The notes beneath the pieces are model-generated. The model did no database searches. It saw nothing but the letters and a program-made list of their open reading frames with translations, and was not told the DNA's origin. DNA of 64,000 nucleotides from UBA8079 sp965205535 (GTDB taxonomy: Bacteria; Pseudomonadota; Alphaproteobacteria; UBA6615): positions 248,001 through 312,000 of the forward strand of contig CBDBHH010000005.1 of assembly GCA_965205535.1 (NCBI GenBank). The letters are read 5' to 3'. The position numbers and the translations under genes are program-made. This document shows positions 1 to 8,865 of the stretch, in pieces; the stretch's first letter is position 1; the number at the start of each line of letters is the position of its first letter.

Positions 1-104
1 CCATGCGGTGTCGTGATGCGGCCCCGCCGGGCCGCACCGGGCCAGCCGGCCTCGCCCGTCACGCTGCGGGTCACTTCAAAATCGAAACCGGGGTAGTCAG
101 TCAT
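1..104 (-). CDS. tgt: Queuine tRNA-ribosyltransferase, N-terminal fragment (partial)
   Basis: Only the first 34 codons lie in the window; the gene runs off the left edge. The peptide begins MTDYPGFDFEV and contains ARRGRITTPHG. This matches the conserved start of bacterial Tgt, where a short beta-strand is followed by ARRG-x-L-T-T-P-H-G just before the TPAFMPVGT motif. Tgt exchanges guanine for a queuosine precursor at the wobble position of tRNAs with GUN anticodons. The ATG at 104 follows rpmB on the same strand, with the rpmB terminator between them, so it probably has its own promoter in about 105-171. The call rests on a short stretch and no catalytic residue is visible. Confidence 0.75.
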   Translation of the reverse strand, partial: MTDYPGFDFEVTRSVTGEAGWPGAARRGRITTPH

Positions 105-171
105 TGTCGGCTCAAGGCGGCTTGTCGCAACGGCGACCGTGTCGGGGCGCGATCATATACGCTGCGCGCGC

Positions 172-194
172 AAAAAAGCCCGCGAAACGCGGGC
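172..194 (-). terminator. Rho-independent terminator of rpmB
   Basis: On the minus strand a perfect 7-bp G+C stem (GCCCGCG/CGCGGGC) with a TTT loop is followed directly by six T residues. It lies 27 bases past the rpmB stop codon and separates rpmB from tgt. Confidence 0.9.
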
Positions 195-221
195 CTTTAT
201 CGTGATCGGACTGCGGTGCGG

Positions 222-509
222 TTATGCGGCCGCAGCGACCTTTTCGAGATCACGCTTCATGCGGCGCAATTCGCGCGGCAGTTTCGAGGCGGCCGTGCCG
301 CGTATATACGCATCGACACCGCCTTTATGCTCGATCGTGCGGATGGCACGCGCGCTCAAATTCAGGCGCACACCGCGCCCGAGTGACTCGCTATACAGCA
401 TCGTGGATTGCAGGTTCGGCAGGAACCGGCGACGGGTCTTGTTGTGGGCATGACTGACGTTGTTTCCGGTCAGCACACCTTTGCCTGTAATGGCGCAGCG
501 GCGCGACAT
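222..509 (-). CDS. rpmB: 50S ribosomal protein L28
   Basis: The product is a 95-residue protein starting MSRRCAITGKG. The N-terminal SRRC-ITGKG...GN-VSHA-NKTRRRF-PNLQ pattern is diagnostic of bacterial L28, a small basic protein of the large ribosomal subunit. The reading frame is open further upstream to 590, but the L28 homology begins at the ATG at 509 and the 95-residue length is usual for alphaproteobacterial L28, so the longer start is rejected. The C-terminus is basic and ends in a run of alanines. The gene stands alone and is followed by a strong terminator. Confidence 0.96.
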   Translation of the reverse strand: MSRRCAITGKGVLTGNNVSHAHNKTRRRFLPNLQSTMLYSESLGRGVRLNLSARAIRTIEHKGGVDAYIRGTAASKLPRELRRMKRDLEKVAAAA

Positions 510-607
510 TGTACTCGCTCCATGAACAGCTAACGCGCCGAAACCGGCGCGAACGGCGGTGGTTTTAGGCGATGGCGGGGGTCCGGTCAAGCCCGTCCGG
601 CAAGGAA

Positions 608-1612
608 TTAGGTACCGCGGAAAGCTTCCAGCAGGGCCTGGGCCGCGGCAGACGGTGTGATCTCCGCATCCGACACCTGTTGCTCGAGGGTTTCGAGCTT
701 CGCCTGCACCGCCGGATGGCGCTGAAACCCGGCCAGTAGATGTTCATCGACCTCACCCCACATCCACCGGCGGGCCTGGGCTGCGCGTCGTGTTTCCAGG
801 CTGCCATCGGCCTGTGCCTGCGCACGATAGGTATCCGTGGTCTCACGGATCTCGTCGATGCCGGCGTTTTCCAGCGACGAACATGTCAGCACAGGCGGAA
901 TCCAGTCGGACGTTGCGGGATGCAGAAGCCGAATCGCATTGGCATATTCCGCGGCGGATCGTTCCGCTGCGGCCGCTAAATCGCCATCTGCCTTGTTGAC
1001 GACCACGAGGTCGGCCAGCTCCATAATGCCGCGTTTGACACCCTGAAGCTCGTCGCCGCCCCCCGGCAGCAGCAACAGCAAAAACATATCGACCAGGTCC
1101 GCGACCGCCGTCTCCGACTGGCCCACGCCAACCGTTTCGATCAACACCACGTCAAATCCGGCGGCCTCACAGGCGAGCGACACCTCACGGGTCCGCCGTG
1201 CGACCCCGCCCAGCGTTCCCGCGGTAGGGGACGGGCGGATGAATGCTTCCGGCGCACGGGAAAGCTGCTCCATGCGGGTCTTGTCACCCAGGATCGACCC
1301 CCCGCTGCGTTGGGACGACGGGTCGACTGCAAGGACAGCAACCTTATGGCCGCGCGCAATCCAGTTCTGGCCGAAGACTTCTATGAACGTGGATTTGCCG
1401 ACACCCGGCACCCCGGAGATACCAATGCGCGTGGCGCGGCCCGTGTGCGGCAATAACTGCTCAAGCAGCTGTTCGGCACGAACGCGATGATCATCGCGGG
1501 TCGATTCGATCAGCGTGATCGCACGGGCCAAAGCCCGGCGATCGCCCTCGCAGAGAGCTGCCGCCAACCTGATCGGGTCTTCTGCCAACTGATTTTTCTC
1601 ACTGTCCGCCAT
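608..1612 (-). CDS. meaB: Methylmalonyl-CoA mutase-associated GTPase MeaB
   Basis: MeaB is a G3E-family P-loop GTPase that protects and reactivates methylmalonyl-CoA mutase by gating delivery of adenosylcobalamin. The 334-residue protein has Walker A GVPGVGKS at about 67-74, the family's AVDPSS switch segment followed by SGGSILGDKTRM, a second GTPase motif in ETVGVGQSE, and the base-recognition motif NKAD. Length and motif order fit MeaB/ArgK. Its client enzyme is encoded at 5317-7473 on the same strand, but separated by the TipN-like gene and the lrp gene. It lies 9 bases after the Lrp-type regulator and is probably co-transcribed with it. Confidence 0.95.
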   Translation of the reverse strand: MADSEKNQLAEDPIRLAAALCEGDRRALARAITLIESTRDDHRVRAEQLLEQLLPHTGRATRIGISGVPGVGKSTFIEVFGQNWIARGHKVAVLAVDPSSQRSGGSILGDKTRMEQLSRAPEAFIRPSPTAGTLGGVARRTREVSLACEAAGFDVVLIETVGVGQSETAVADLVDMFLLLLLPGGGDELQGVKRGIMELADLVVVNKADGDLAAAAERSAAEYANAIRLLHPATSDWIPPVLTCSSLENAGIDEIRETTDTYRAQAQADGSLETRRAAQARRWMWGEVDEHLLAGFQRHPAVQAKLETLEQQVSDAEITPSAAAQALLEAFRGT

Positions 1613-1621
1613 GCATGTAAT

Positions 1622-2098
1622 CTAGCGTGCCGTCGCAGGGGCCAACAATGCACTGTCTGCACGCGCGGGCTTGCCGTCGACGGGTGACGACAGAATGACT
1701 GAACTCTGCGCCGGGCCGATCTTGCGAAATCTGGAAATAACGTCCTCGAGCTCGGCGATGGATGCCACGGCCACGCGAATGACGAAACTGTCCTCGCCCG
1801 TGATGTGATGGCATTCCACGACAGCATCCAGAGAGCGGCACAACCCGGCGACACGCTGGAAATCCTTGTCCGACACCGTCAAGCGGATGAACGCACCGAT
1901 GTCCTGACCGAGTGCGGCACGATTCACCTGTGCGGCGTATCCGAGGATGACACCGGCCGCTTCCAGGCGGCGAATGCGATCGGCCACCGCCGGTGTCGAC
2001 ATCCCAATTCGTCGACCGATCTCTCGAAACGATAATCGCGCGTCCGATTGAACGACACTCAGCAACGATCGGTCGATGTTATCCAGTGCACTTTCCAT
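1622..2098 (-). CDS. Lrp/AsnC-family transcriptional regulator
   Basis: The 158-residue protein has an N-terminal winged helix-turn-helix (about residues 5-60, including SFREIGRRIGMSTPAVADRI) and a C-terminal RAM ligand-binding domain (about 65-140, with HHITGEDSFVIRV). Lrp/AsnC proteins form octamers and sense amino acids. The gene is directly upstream of meaB with a 9-base gap, so control of branched-chain amino acid or propionyl-CoA disposal is a reasonable guess, not shown. The tail after the RAM domain (about 20 residues) is alanine-rich. The AT-rich region upstream (2099-2290) probably carries its promoter and may bind the protein itself. Confidence 0.93.
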   Translation of the reverse strand: MESALDNIDRSLLSVVQSDARLSFREIGRRIGMSTPAVADRIRRLEAAGVILGYAAQVNRAALGQDIGAFIRLTVSDKDFQRVAGLCRSLDAVVECHHITGEDSFVIRVAVASIAELEDVISRFRKIGPAQSSVILSSPVDGKPARADSALLAPATAR

Positions 2099-2290
2099 TT
2101 GTCAGGTCATATCCCCAAACGTCTTCCACGCGGACAGCACTTACCATGTATACACTACGTTTGTTCCATATTTATACATTTATATTATCTTTTGTAATGT
2201 TTCTACTGTTCACACCAGCCATACGTATGGAAACAGCCTTATTGGCCTGACAAATGTCAGGTCTCCGCTCGGGAACTCACGAAACCAGGG
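2099..2290 (-). promoter_or_regulatory. AT-rich intergenic region upstream of the Lrp/AsnC gene
   Basis: This 192-base gap lies between the TipN-like gene end and the lrp start, both on the minus strand. Its centre (about 2140-2245) is strikingly A+T-rich against high-G+C flanks. It contains a perfect 12-base palindrome CCATACGTATGG at 2219-2230 and several TATA-like words, including TATAAATGTATAAATAT on the minus strand. A stem-loop CCTGAC-AAAT-GTCAGG at 2246-2261 lies just past the TipN-like stop codon but lacks a T-tract. The likely role is the promoter and operator of the lrp-meaB unit. Exact -35 and -10 boxes cannot be fixed by eye. Confidence 0.5.
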
Positions 2291-5200
2291 CTATTTGTGC
2301 CGGTCGACAGCCCGCGACAACAGCAGGTATGCCTTGCCCACATCTGCTGTCAGCAAGCTGGCGCTGAGCAACTCGTCCGGGTCGGCTTCACCGGCCTGGG
2401 TCAACAAGCGCTCGAACTCGCGCAGATATCGGCTCGCCAGGGTCCGGAAGGCGTCATCATCTTCATACAGCTCGCGCACGCGGTTCAGGGCAATGGGGTC
2501 CTTCACACGCGCCGATATCCGACGTAATGCCACACCACGATCACCCTTCGCGAACCTGCGCATCATATCGGGCGCGGCATCACCTTCCAGGAGGTTGTCC
2601 AGCTCGATACCCATCGACCCCAAAGTATCGAGCACCCTGTTCACCGTGTGCAGAAGAACGCCACGGTTCGAATCGATATACCCCACACGTACTTCATCGG
2701 CCTTCCGGCCTGCCTCCTCGACCGCTTCCATCAGCGCCCGCTCCTGCATGCGGAATGTTGATGCGATTGATTCAGACCGTTCGGCTACCTGATCGATCGC
2801 CGATTGCATGTCGCGGGCCTGTTCACGCAGCTGATCACGCAACCCTTCCACGCGTCCCTCCATGCGATCGGTCGACGTGGTCAGCTCGCCCGTGTGTCGG
2901 TCGAGAGACTGCATGGTGCCCTCGGCGCGAGCCACTGCGCTTTCGCCTGTCTCCCGCAAGGTCTCCGCGCGGCCGACCAGCATGTCGCCCAGTTCACGCC
3001 AGCGCTCGAGTATCGATTCGACCGTTTCACGAACATCGCGGCTGCGCGCACCCAGAGATTCTTCCGTCTCGTTTGCCGCGCGACGCATTTCCTCGGTGCT
3101 CGTCGTCAATTCCTCGCGGCGTTGACGCAAGACACCCGCCACTTCCGACAGGCCCTCGGTGGCAACGCGGGCATTGGCTTCGACCGCTTCGCTTTCGCGT
3201 TGAATGAGATCCCGGACCTCGGCCAACCGGGCCAGGGACTCCGCCGCGGATTGATGCAGGGCCTCGGTATGCTGGGTCAGGGATTCACCAAGCGCCTCGG
3301 CCCGTGCACCGGCAGTCACACTCGCGTTGGTAAGCTCCTGTGACTGGCGACGCAGCGATTCATGTGCGTCGCGTGCCGCACTCTCGGCCGTCTCCGAGGC
3401 TTGCGTGATCTCGCCGGCCCCCACACGCAATGCCTCACCCAGCGCCGTCAGCCGGGTTTCAGCACCGGTGACAATCTCGGACATGAAATGCTGGTCATTG
3501 CCAAGCTGCTCGCGCAAATTTCTCAGATGCGTCGTGGCCCGGTCGGCCGCCTGGTCGAGGGACTGGCTGCTGTCACCGAGTGTGTCACGAATGGCCGTGA
3601 TGCTCGCCAACGATGCGTCCGCGGCCGATTCCAGCACATCACGTTGCGCCACGATCTCGTCACGCGTGCGCTGCGCCCGGCTCATGGTCTGGGCGAACTC
3701 CTCTTCCACCGCGCTCGAATGCTCGCCAAGCGAATCGCGCACCTCGTTCGCGCTGGTGTTTACCTGCACAGTCGACGCCGACAGAACCGCCGCAGCCTCA
3801 CGCAGTTCCGCCGACAACCGCTCAGCCTCGACAGACGCGTTCCGGGCCACATTCTCCAATGCGCCCGCTTCCGTGCGGAACGCATCCCCCAGCGCGCGAC
3901 CCTTTTCATCCGCGCTCTCGCCGGCCGCCGTCAGGTCATTGGCAAAACCGTGCAACCGTTCGCTCGCGGCATCCACTTGCTCGATGCTGGCGCGGAAGAT
4001 GCCTGCGAACGCGTCTGCCTGTTCACGCAGATCCGCAGTCATACGCTCGGTCTGCTGTTGTATCGTCGAGATGTTCGCGCCCAGCGCCTGCGCCGACTGG
4101 GCCATCTCCGACGCCGCCGCCTCGGTTATTTCACGGGCCTGCACGCCCGCATTTTGCGTGACTTGCGCCATCTGACCGGCCATCGCCGCGGCCACCCGAT
4201 CCAGGGCGGCACCCGCCTCGTCCATCTGGCCGGACATTTCCTGCATCAAACGGTCCGCGTGAACCGTTGCATCCTGCGACATCGCGGCAAGCTTGTCCGT
4301 TGCGCTTTCGATCGCCGCTTCAAATGCCGCGCCGGCGCCTTCGGCGCGTTGCTCCATTTCCTCACCCAGAGCACGGCTCCGGCTCAGCGCATCATCGGAT
4401 GCCTGCTCGATCACGCCTGCAGCCTGGTTGCCCGCGTCACTGATCGCAACGCTTGCGTCACCCGCCTGCTTGGTAACCGCATCGACCGCTTCCTGGGTAC
4501 GATCCAGGACCTGCTCCGTGACCGCACGTATTTCACCCGCCGCCGCATCTCCGGCACCGGCAACGCGGCCGACCGTATTGGCCACCGCCTCCTGGAAGCC
4601 GGCTTCGATTGCCTCAATCTGATCCCCCAGCGCGCCGACCAGCTCGCGCACCACTTCAGCTGCACGACGCGATGCCTCGTCGATCACCTCGGCCTCACCG
4701 CGACCGATTTCCCGAATTTCCGCGAGACTGGCGCCAACCTGTGCGGTCATTTGCGCCAGCTGCTCGGCCTGATCTCCGGCCACCTCGTTGGTGTTCACCA
4801 TCAACCCACGAAGTGCCGACGCGATGGCCTCCAGCTCGGCCGCCTCGCGCCCGAACCCGCCGCGCAATTCCTGCAGATGCGCGCGTGCGTCGTTGACGGA
4901 TTCCTCCAGAGCTTGCCCATACAGGACCAGCATTTCACCAAGTTCGGACAATTCGGAATTGGCATGGGTGATCGGCGATTCAAGCCGTGCGACCTGCCCC
5001 TCAAGCGAGGTCAGCATGTCGCTCAGCCGCTGGCGGCGCGATGTCAGTGACGCCAGGGCAAACAGGATGGCCGGCGGCACCAGCAGACCGGCAACCAACC
5101 CCCCGATCTCATGGGGCAAAAGCTGCGGTACGACCGACCAACCAACGCTGCGGGCAATGAATATGACGAAGAATGCCAGCCAGGCGACCCCGGACAGGGT

Positions 5201-5317
5201 CAACAGCCATCCAAGAAAATTCACGCGCCGGCGGCGCAGGGGAGCGGCTATGCCCTCCCCGTCATCGGGTCGGTACATGTCCTCGTCGTCCTGCCATTCA
5301 TCCTGGGTATCGGTCAT
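2291..5317 (-). CDS. TipN-like membrane-anchored coiled-coil protein
   Basis: The 1008-residue protein has an acidic N-terminus and a basic RRRR patch at about 28-31. Two predicted transmembrane helices follow (about 33-56 and 70-92), then roughly 800 residues rich in A, E, Q, R and S with heptad character. A conserved-looking C-terminal domain (about 900-1005) is predicted as globular. No enzymatic motif is seen. Two N-terminal membrane helices plus a giant cytoplasmic coiled coil is the layout of Caulobacter TipN, the new-pole marker; homology is suggested by architecture only. Its ATG shares one base with the scpA stop codon (TGATG at 5315-5319), implying translational coupling. A generic polar or cell-envelope scaffold is the alternative. 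Confidence 0.7.
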   Translation of the reverse strand: MTDTQDEWQDDEDMYRPDDGEGIAAPLRRRRVNFLGWLLTLSGVAWLAFFVIFIARSVGWSVVPQLLPHEIGGLVAGLLVPPAILFALASLTSRRQRLSDMLTSLEGQVARLESPITHANSELSELGEMLVLYGQALEESVNDARAHLQELRGGFGREAAELEAIASALRGLMVNTNEVAGDQAEQLAQMTAQVGASLAEIREIGRGEAEVIDEASRRAAEVVRELVGALGDQIEAIEAGFQEAVANTVGRVAGAGDAAAGEIRAVTEQVLDRTQEAVDAVTKQAGDASVAISDAGNQAAGVIEQASDDALSRSRALGEEMEQRAEGAGAAFEAAIESATDKLAAMSQDATVHADRLMQEMSGQMDEAGAALDRVAAAMAGQMAQVTQNAGVQAREITEAAASEMAQSAQALGANISTIQQQTERMTADLREQADAFAGIFRASIEQVDAASERLHGFANDLTAAGESADEKGRALGDAFRTEAGALENVARNASVEAERLSAELREAAAVLSASTVQVNTSANEVRDSLGEHSSAVEEEFAQTMSRAQRTRDEIVAQRDVLESAADASLASITAIRDTLGDSSQSLDQAADRATTHLRNLREQLGNDQHFMSEIVTGAETRLTALGEALRVGAGEITQASETAESAARDAHESLRRQSQELTNASVTAGARAEALGESLTQHTEALHQSAAESLARLAEVRDLIQRESEAVEANARVATEGLSEVAGVLRQRREELTTSTEEMRRAANETEESLGARSRDVRETVESILERWRELGDMLVGRAETLRETGESAVARAEGTMQSLDRHTGELTTSTDRMEGRVEGLRDQLREQARDMQSAIDQVAERSESIASTFRMQERALMEAVEEAGRKADEVRVGYIDSNRGVLLHTVNRVLDTLGSMGIELDNLLEGDAAPDMMRRFAKGDRGVALRRISARVKDPIALNRVRELYEDDDAFRTLASRYLREFERLLTQAGEADPDELLSASLLTADVGKAYLLLSRAVDRHK

Positions 5318-7473
5318 CAGGCCGCTTCGCGCCGGCGTGCCCGGACCATTTCGAGGACCTCGCGCGCCGCGGCTGGAATATTCGTGCCCGGTCCATAGAT
5401 GGCCGAGACACCATTGTCATTCAGGAACGCATAGTCCTTTGCCGGGATGACGCCGCCGCAGATCACAACGATGTCTTCTGCATGGGCTGCCCTCAAGGCT
5501 GCAACCAGCTGAGGCACCAGGGACTTGTGCCCCGCCGCCTGGGTGGAAACGCCAATGATATGAACATCGTTCTCGACCGCCTGTTGTGCGGCCTCTTCAG
5601 GGGTGGCGAACAGCGGCCCAACATCCACATCGAAGCCGATATCCGCGAAAGCCGTCGCGATTACCTTGGCCCCCCGGTCATGCCCGTCCTGACCGAGCTT
5701 GACGACCAGCATGCGCGGCTGGCGTCCCTCTTCCTCGGCAAAAGCCGAGACGTCGGCACGCACCTCGCGAAAACCCTCATCGCCTTCATAGGCCGCGGCG
5801 TAGACACCCGAGATCGATTTCACGGTCGCCCTGTGCCGGCCAAAGGCTTCTTCCATCGCATCCGACATCTCTCCCACAGTGGCGCGCGCGCGCGCCGCAT
5901 CAACGCAAGCCGCGAGCAGGTTGCCGTCGCCAGATTGCGCGATTTGCGTGATCGCATCCAGCGTCGACTTGCATTTGGCAGCGTCCCGGCCATCGCGAAT
6001 GGATTTGAGCCGGGCGATTTGCGCCTCGCGGACCCGGCTGTTGTCGATGTCCAGAACATCGATCTCCTCGGCCTCTTCCGGCTGATACCGGTTCACACCA
6101 ACAATCACATCCTCGCCCCGGTCGATCCGCGCCTGTCGGCGTGCGGCGGCCTCTTCAATGCGCAGCTTCGGCATACCGGACTCGACCGCTTTCGTCATCC
6201 CACCGAGCGCATCGACCTCGTCGATCAGCTTGCGGGCCTCCACCACAAGGGACTGGGTCAGGGCCTCGACATAGTAGGAGCCGGCCATCGGATCGACGAC
6301 CTGGGTGATACCGGCCTCGTGCTGCAATATCAGCTGGGTGTTTCTGGCCACCCGCGAGGACGCGGGCGTGGGCAATGCCACCGCCTCGTCGAAGGAATTG
6401 GTGTGCAGCGACTGGGTGCCGCCCAGGGTTGCCGCCAGCGCCTCGATCGTGGTGCGCACGACATTGTTGTAGGGATCCTGCTCGGTCAGGGACACCCCGG
6501 ACGTCTGGCAGTGGGTGCGCAGCATCAACGAGCGCTCATCCTCGGCTTCGAAAAGATCGCGCATGGCATGCGACCACAGATAGCGGGCCGCGCGCAGCTT
6601 GGCGATCTCCATGAAGAAATTCATGCCGATGCCGAAGAAAAATGAAAGGCGCGGTGCAAACCGGTCGACATCGAGGCCGGTCCCGCTGGCGACGCGCACA
6701 TATTCGATGCCGTCAGCCAACGTGAAGGCCAGCTCCTGGACCGCGGTCGCACCTGCTTCCTGCATGTGATAACCCGAGATCGAGATCGAGTTGTAACGCG
6801 GCATATGTTCGGCCGTGTAGGCGATGATGTCGGCGACAATCCGCATCGACGGGGTCGGCGGATAGATATAGGTGTTGCGGACCATGAACTCCTTGAGGAT
6901 GTCGTTCTGGATGGTCCCCGAAAGCTTCTCCGGCCCGACACCCTGTTCCTCGGCGGCCACGATATAGCTGGCCAGCACCGGCAACACGGCCCCGTTCATG
7001 GTCATCGACACGCTCATTTCATCGAGCGGAATGCCGTCGAACAGGATTTTCATATCCTCGACACTGTCGATCGCGACCCCGACCTTGCCGACATCACCGA
7101 CCACACGGGGATGATCGCTGTCGTAGCCGCGATGGGTCGCGAGGTCGAAGGCCACCGAAAGGCCGCGCTGCCCGCCCTCCAGTGCCTTGCGATAGAAGGC
7201 GTTGGATTCTTCCGCGGTGGAAAAACCGGCATACTGGCGAACCGTCCAGGGACGCCCGGCATACATCGTCGCCTTGGGGCCACCGACGAAGGGTGCGAAA
7301 CCGGGCATACTGTCCAGCCACGCAATATCCTCAAGGTCGGCGGACGTATAGACCGGCTTGATCGCGATTCCCTCTGGGGTCTCGTTGGTCAGGCCATCCG
7401 GTTCGCGTCCGCGCAGTTCCTCGGCGGCCCGTGCCGTCCAGTCACCAAGCGTATGTTTCGGGAATTCGGCCAT
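5317..7473 (-). CDS. scpA: Methylmalonyl-CoA mutase (adenosylcobalamin-dependent)
   Basis: The enzyme isomerises (R)-methylmalonyl-CoA to succinyl-CoA, the last step of propionyl-CoA assimilation. The 718-residue protein has the N-terminal TIM-barrel substrate domain (about 1-560, with MYAGRPWTVRQYAGF and the catalytic-region FDLATHRGYDSDHPRV). The C-terminal B12 domain carries the cobalt-ligand motif DGHDRG (596-601) and GVSTQAAGH. Full length with both domains fits the homodimeric ScpA/MCM type rather than a two-subunit enzyme. MeaB, its GTPase partner, is encoded 3.7 kb downstream. The gene overlaps the next one by a single base. Confidence 0.97.
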   Translation of the reverse strand: MAEFPKHTLGDWTARAAEELRGREPDGLTNETPEGIAIKPVYTSADLEDIAWLDSMPGFAPFVGGPKATMYAGRPWTVRQYAGFSTAEESNAFYRKALEGGQRGLSVAFDLATHRGYDSDHPRVVGDVGKVGVAIDSVEDMKILFDGIPLDEMSVSMTMNGAVLPVLASYIVAAEEQGVGPEKLSGTIQNDILKEFMVRNTYIYPPTPSMRIVADIIAYTAEHMPRYNSISISGYHMQEAGATAVQELAFTLADGIEYVRVASGTGLDVDRFAPRLSFFFGIGMNFFMEIAKLRAARYLWSHAMRDLFEAEDERSLMLRTHCQTSGVSLTEQDPYNNVVRTTIEALAATLGGTQSLHTNSFDEAVALPTPASSRVARNTQLILQHEAGITQVVDPMAGSYYVEALTQSLVVEARKLIDEVDALGGMTKAVESGMPKLRIEEAAARRQARIDRGEDVIVGVNRYQPEEAEEIDVLDIDNSRVREAQIARLKSIRDGRDAAKCKSTLDAITQIAQSGDGNLLAACVDAARARATVGEMSDAMEEAFGRHRATVKSISGVYAAAYEGDEGFREVRADVSAFAEEEGRQPRMLVVKLGQDGHDRGAKVIATAFADIGFDVDVGPLFATPEEAAQQAVENDVHIIGVSTQAAGHKSLVPQLVAALRAAHAEDIVVICGGVIPAKDYAFLNDNGVSAIYGPGTNIPAAAREVLEMVRARRREAA

Positions 7474-7536
7474 TTTTTCGGCTCTTTGTGCTGATCCACA
7501 GTGGCCGGAAAGTATAGTGCTTGGCCGAGGGGCGGT

Positions 7537-8865
7537 CTATTGATCGCCGGGCGTTTGGTTGTGCATGGCTTCGTCGATCCGCAGGAAACCGACACGGGCG
7601 TCGAACCCCCGTAATTCCGCTGATTCTTCCCGGACGGTCCGCTGGGCCAACAAGGTGGCGACGGCAGGGTCCTCGGCCATGCTCGTCGATACGATGATAT
7701 CGCCGCCCCGGCTTTGCCCCTGAAGCCGGGCTGTCATGTTCACCGTGCTCCCGAAATAGTCGAGCCTGTCGTTCAGGGTGACCGCGATACAGGCACCCTC
7801 ATGGATGCCCACCTTGATCGCGACCATGTCTTCGCCGCCAGCCGTAGATGCGTGGTCGCGGTTGAACGCCGACACGGCCTGCTGGATCTCCAGCGCCGCA
7901 GCGAGCGCCTGACCCGGCTCCACAAATGCCGCCATCACCGCATCACCGATCGTCTTCACGACCGCGCCGTCATGCTCGCGTACGATACCCGTGAGGAAGG
8001 CAAAGTGATCGCGCACGAGGCCATAAGCCCTGGCATCGCCAATCTCTTCATACAGCGCGGTTGATCCGCGCAGATCGGTGAACATCAGCGTCACCCGCTG
8101 GATCGCGACCTCGTCGCCGGGCCGGAGCAGCTGATCGGAAAACAGGTCGCGGAACGCCTGCATCGCGGTCACGCGATCCGCCGTGAGAGCATCGCGCTCC
8201 CAGGCCCGTTCTTCGATAACGACGTTTCGGTCATGGGCCGAGTTATTCACCAGGCGCAGCTTGCCAGGCTCGGCGGGTGTGCCGACGGTGACCGTTCCGT
8301 CACCGATCTGTACGGACGGGAACGCCGCACCCTCAAAATCGAAATCCGTCTCGGCACCGGCCTCGAGCGTGCGCGCCAGGTAATGTCCCGGCGAAAATGA
8401 CATATCGAGTTCACGCGTGGCGCCGGCGGCAACACAAACCTGCGCGACGATGTGCGGCGTGCTCATCGGCCCGAACAGACAATATTCGCCAAAGGCGACG
8501 GGGCGGATTCCGGCCGCAGGCTGAAAACTGAGTTCCACGTTGCGGGAAAAATCTCGGTCGTAGTCGATGTTGCAGGTGCCGCAATGGGCACCTGTCGGCA
8601 TCTCGTCGAGTCCCGACGAAATCGACTTCGCCACCCGGCAACGCGGGCATAAAATGTCCCAGCGCAGGTCGAGCAACCCCGCGCGGGTCGCCTCGAGGCA
8701 CAGCTCAATCACGTTGCGCGCCGGCGCATCCCAGCGTCGCGCCAACGCCAGAGGCCGTATCTTTACGACGTCAACCTCCTGCCCCGTGGTGGCGTGCGCG
8801 GCCAGGCGTTCCGCGAGCCCGTGCGCGTGCGATGTGGTGTTGATGGCCTCAACGGCGCGCGCGAT
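7537..8865 (-). CDS. Adenylate cyclase, DUF5939 and class III catalytic part (3' piece of a frameshifted gene)
   Basis: This frame encodes a middle region with four zinc-ribbon-like cysteines (CPRCR and HCGTCNIDY), as in DUF5939 cyclases, then a C-terminal class III nucleotide cyclase domain. Metal-binding aspartates lie in LMFTDLRGST and KTIGDAVMAAF, with the adenine-selecting lysine just before GDAV and a threonine in DYFGSTVNMTARL, so ATP is the expected substrate. In relatives, an SRPBCC domain precedes these in one polypeptide. Here that domain is in another frame (8849-9385), and the two frames overlap at about 8849-8865. Removing one base in the CC of CGCGCGCCGTT would join them. The start given is the frame switch, not a start codon. 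Whether any product is made is unknown. Confidence 0.8.
   Translation of the reverse strand: MARAVEAINTTSHAHGLAERLAAHATTGQEVDVVKIRPLALARRWDAPARNVIELCLEATRAGLLDLRWDILCPRCRVAKSISSGLDEMPTGAHCGTCNIDYDRDFSRNVELSFQPAAGIRPVAFGEYCLFGPMSTPHIVAQVCVAAGATRELDMSFSPGHYLARTLEAGAETDFDFEGAAFPSVQIGDGTVTVGTPAEPGKLRLVNNSAHDRNVVIEERAWERDALTADRVTAMQAFRDLFSDQLLRPGDEVAIQRVTLMFTDLRGSTALYEEIGDARAYGLVRDHFAFLTGIVREHDGAVVKTIGDAVMAAFVEPGQALAAALEIQQAVSAFNRDHASTAGGEDMVAIKVGIHEGACIAVTLNDRLDYFGSTVNMTARLQGQSRGGDIIVSTSMAEDPAVATLLAQRTVREESAELRGFDARVGFLRIDEAMHNQTPGDQ

Noticed and set aside
2144..2248. A 34-codon plus-strand frame of hydrophobic residues (MYTLRLFHIYTFILSFVMFL...)
   Set aside because: It lies in the AT-rich promoter region, where T-rich codons give hydrophobic residues by chance. 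There is no ribosome binding site before the ATG.
3362..5050. Long plus-strand open frame of 562 codons opposite the TipN-like gene, with similar ones at 5173-6645 and 32150-34216
   Set aside because: They lie antisense to strongly supported genes, have no recognisable domain and a composition that mirrors the codon bias of the real gene. High G+C makes such frames common.
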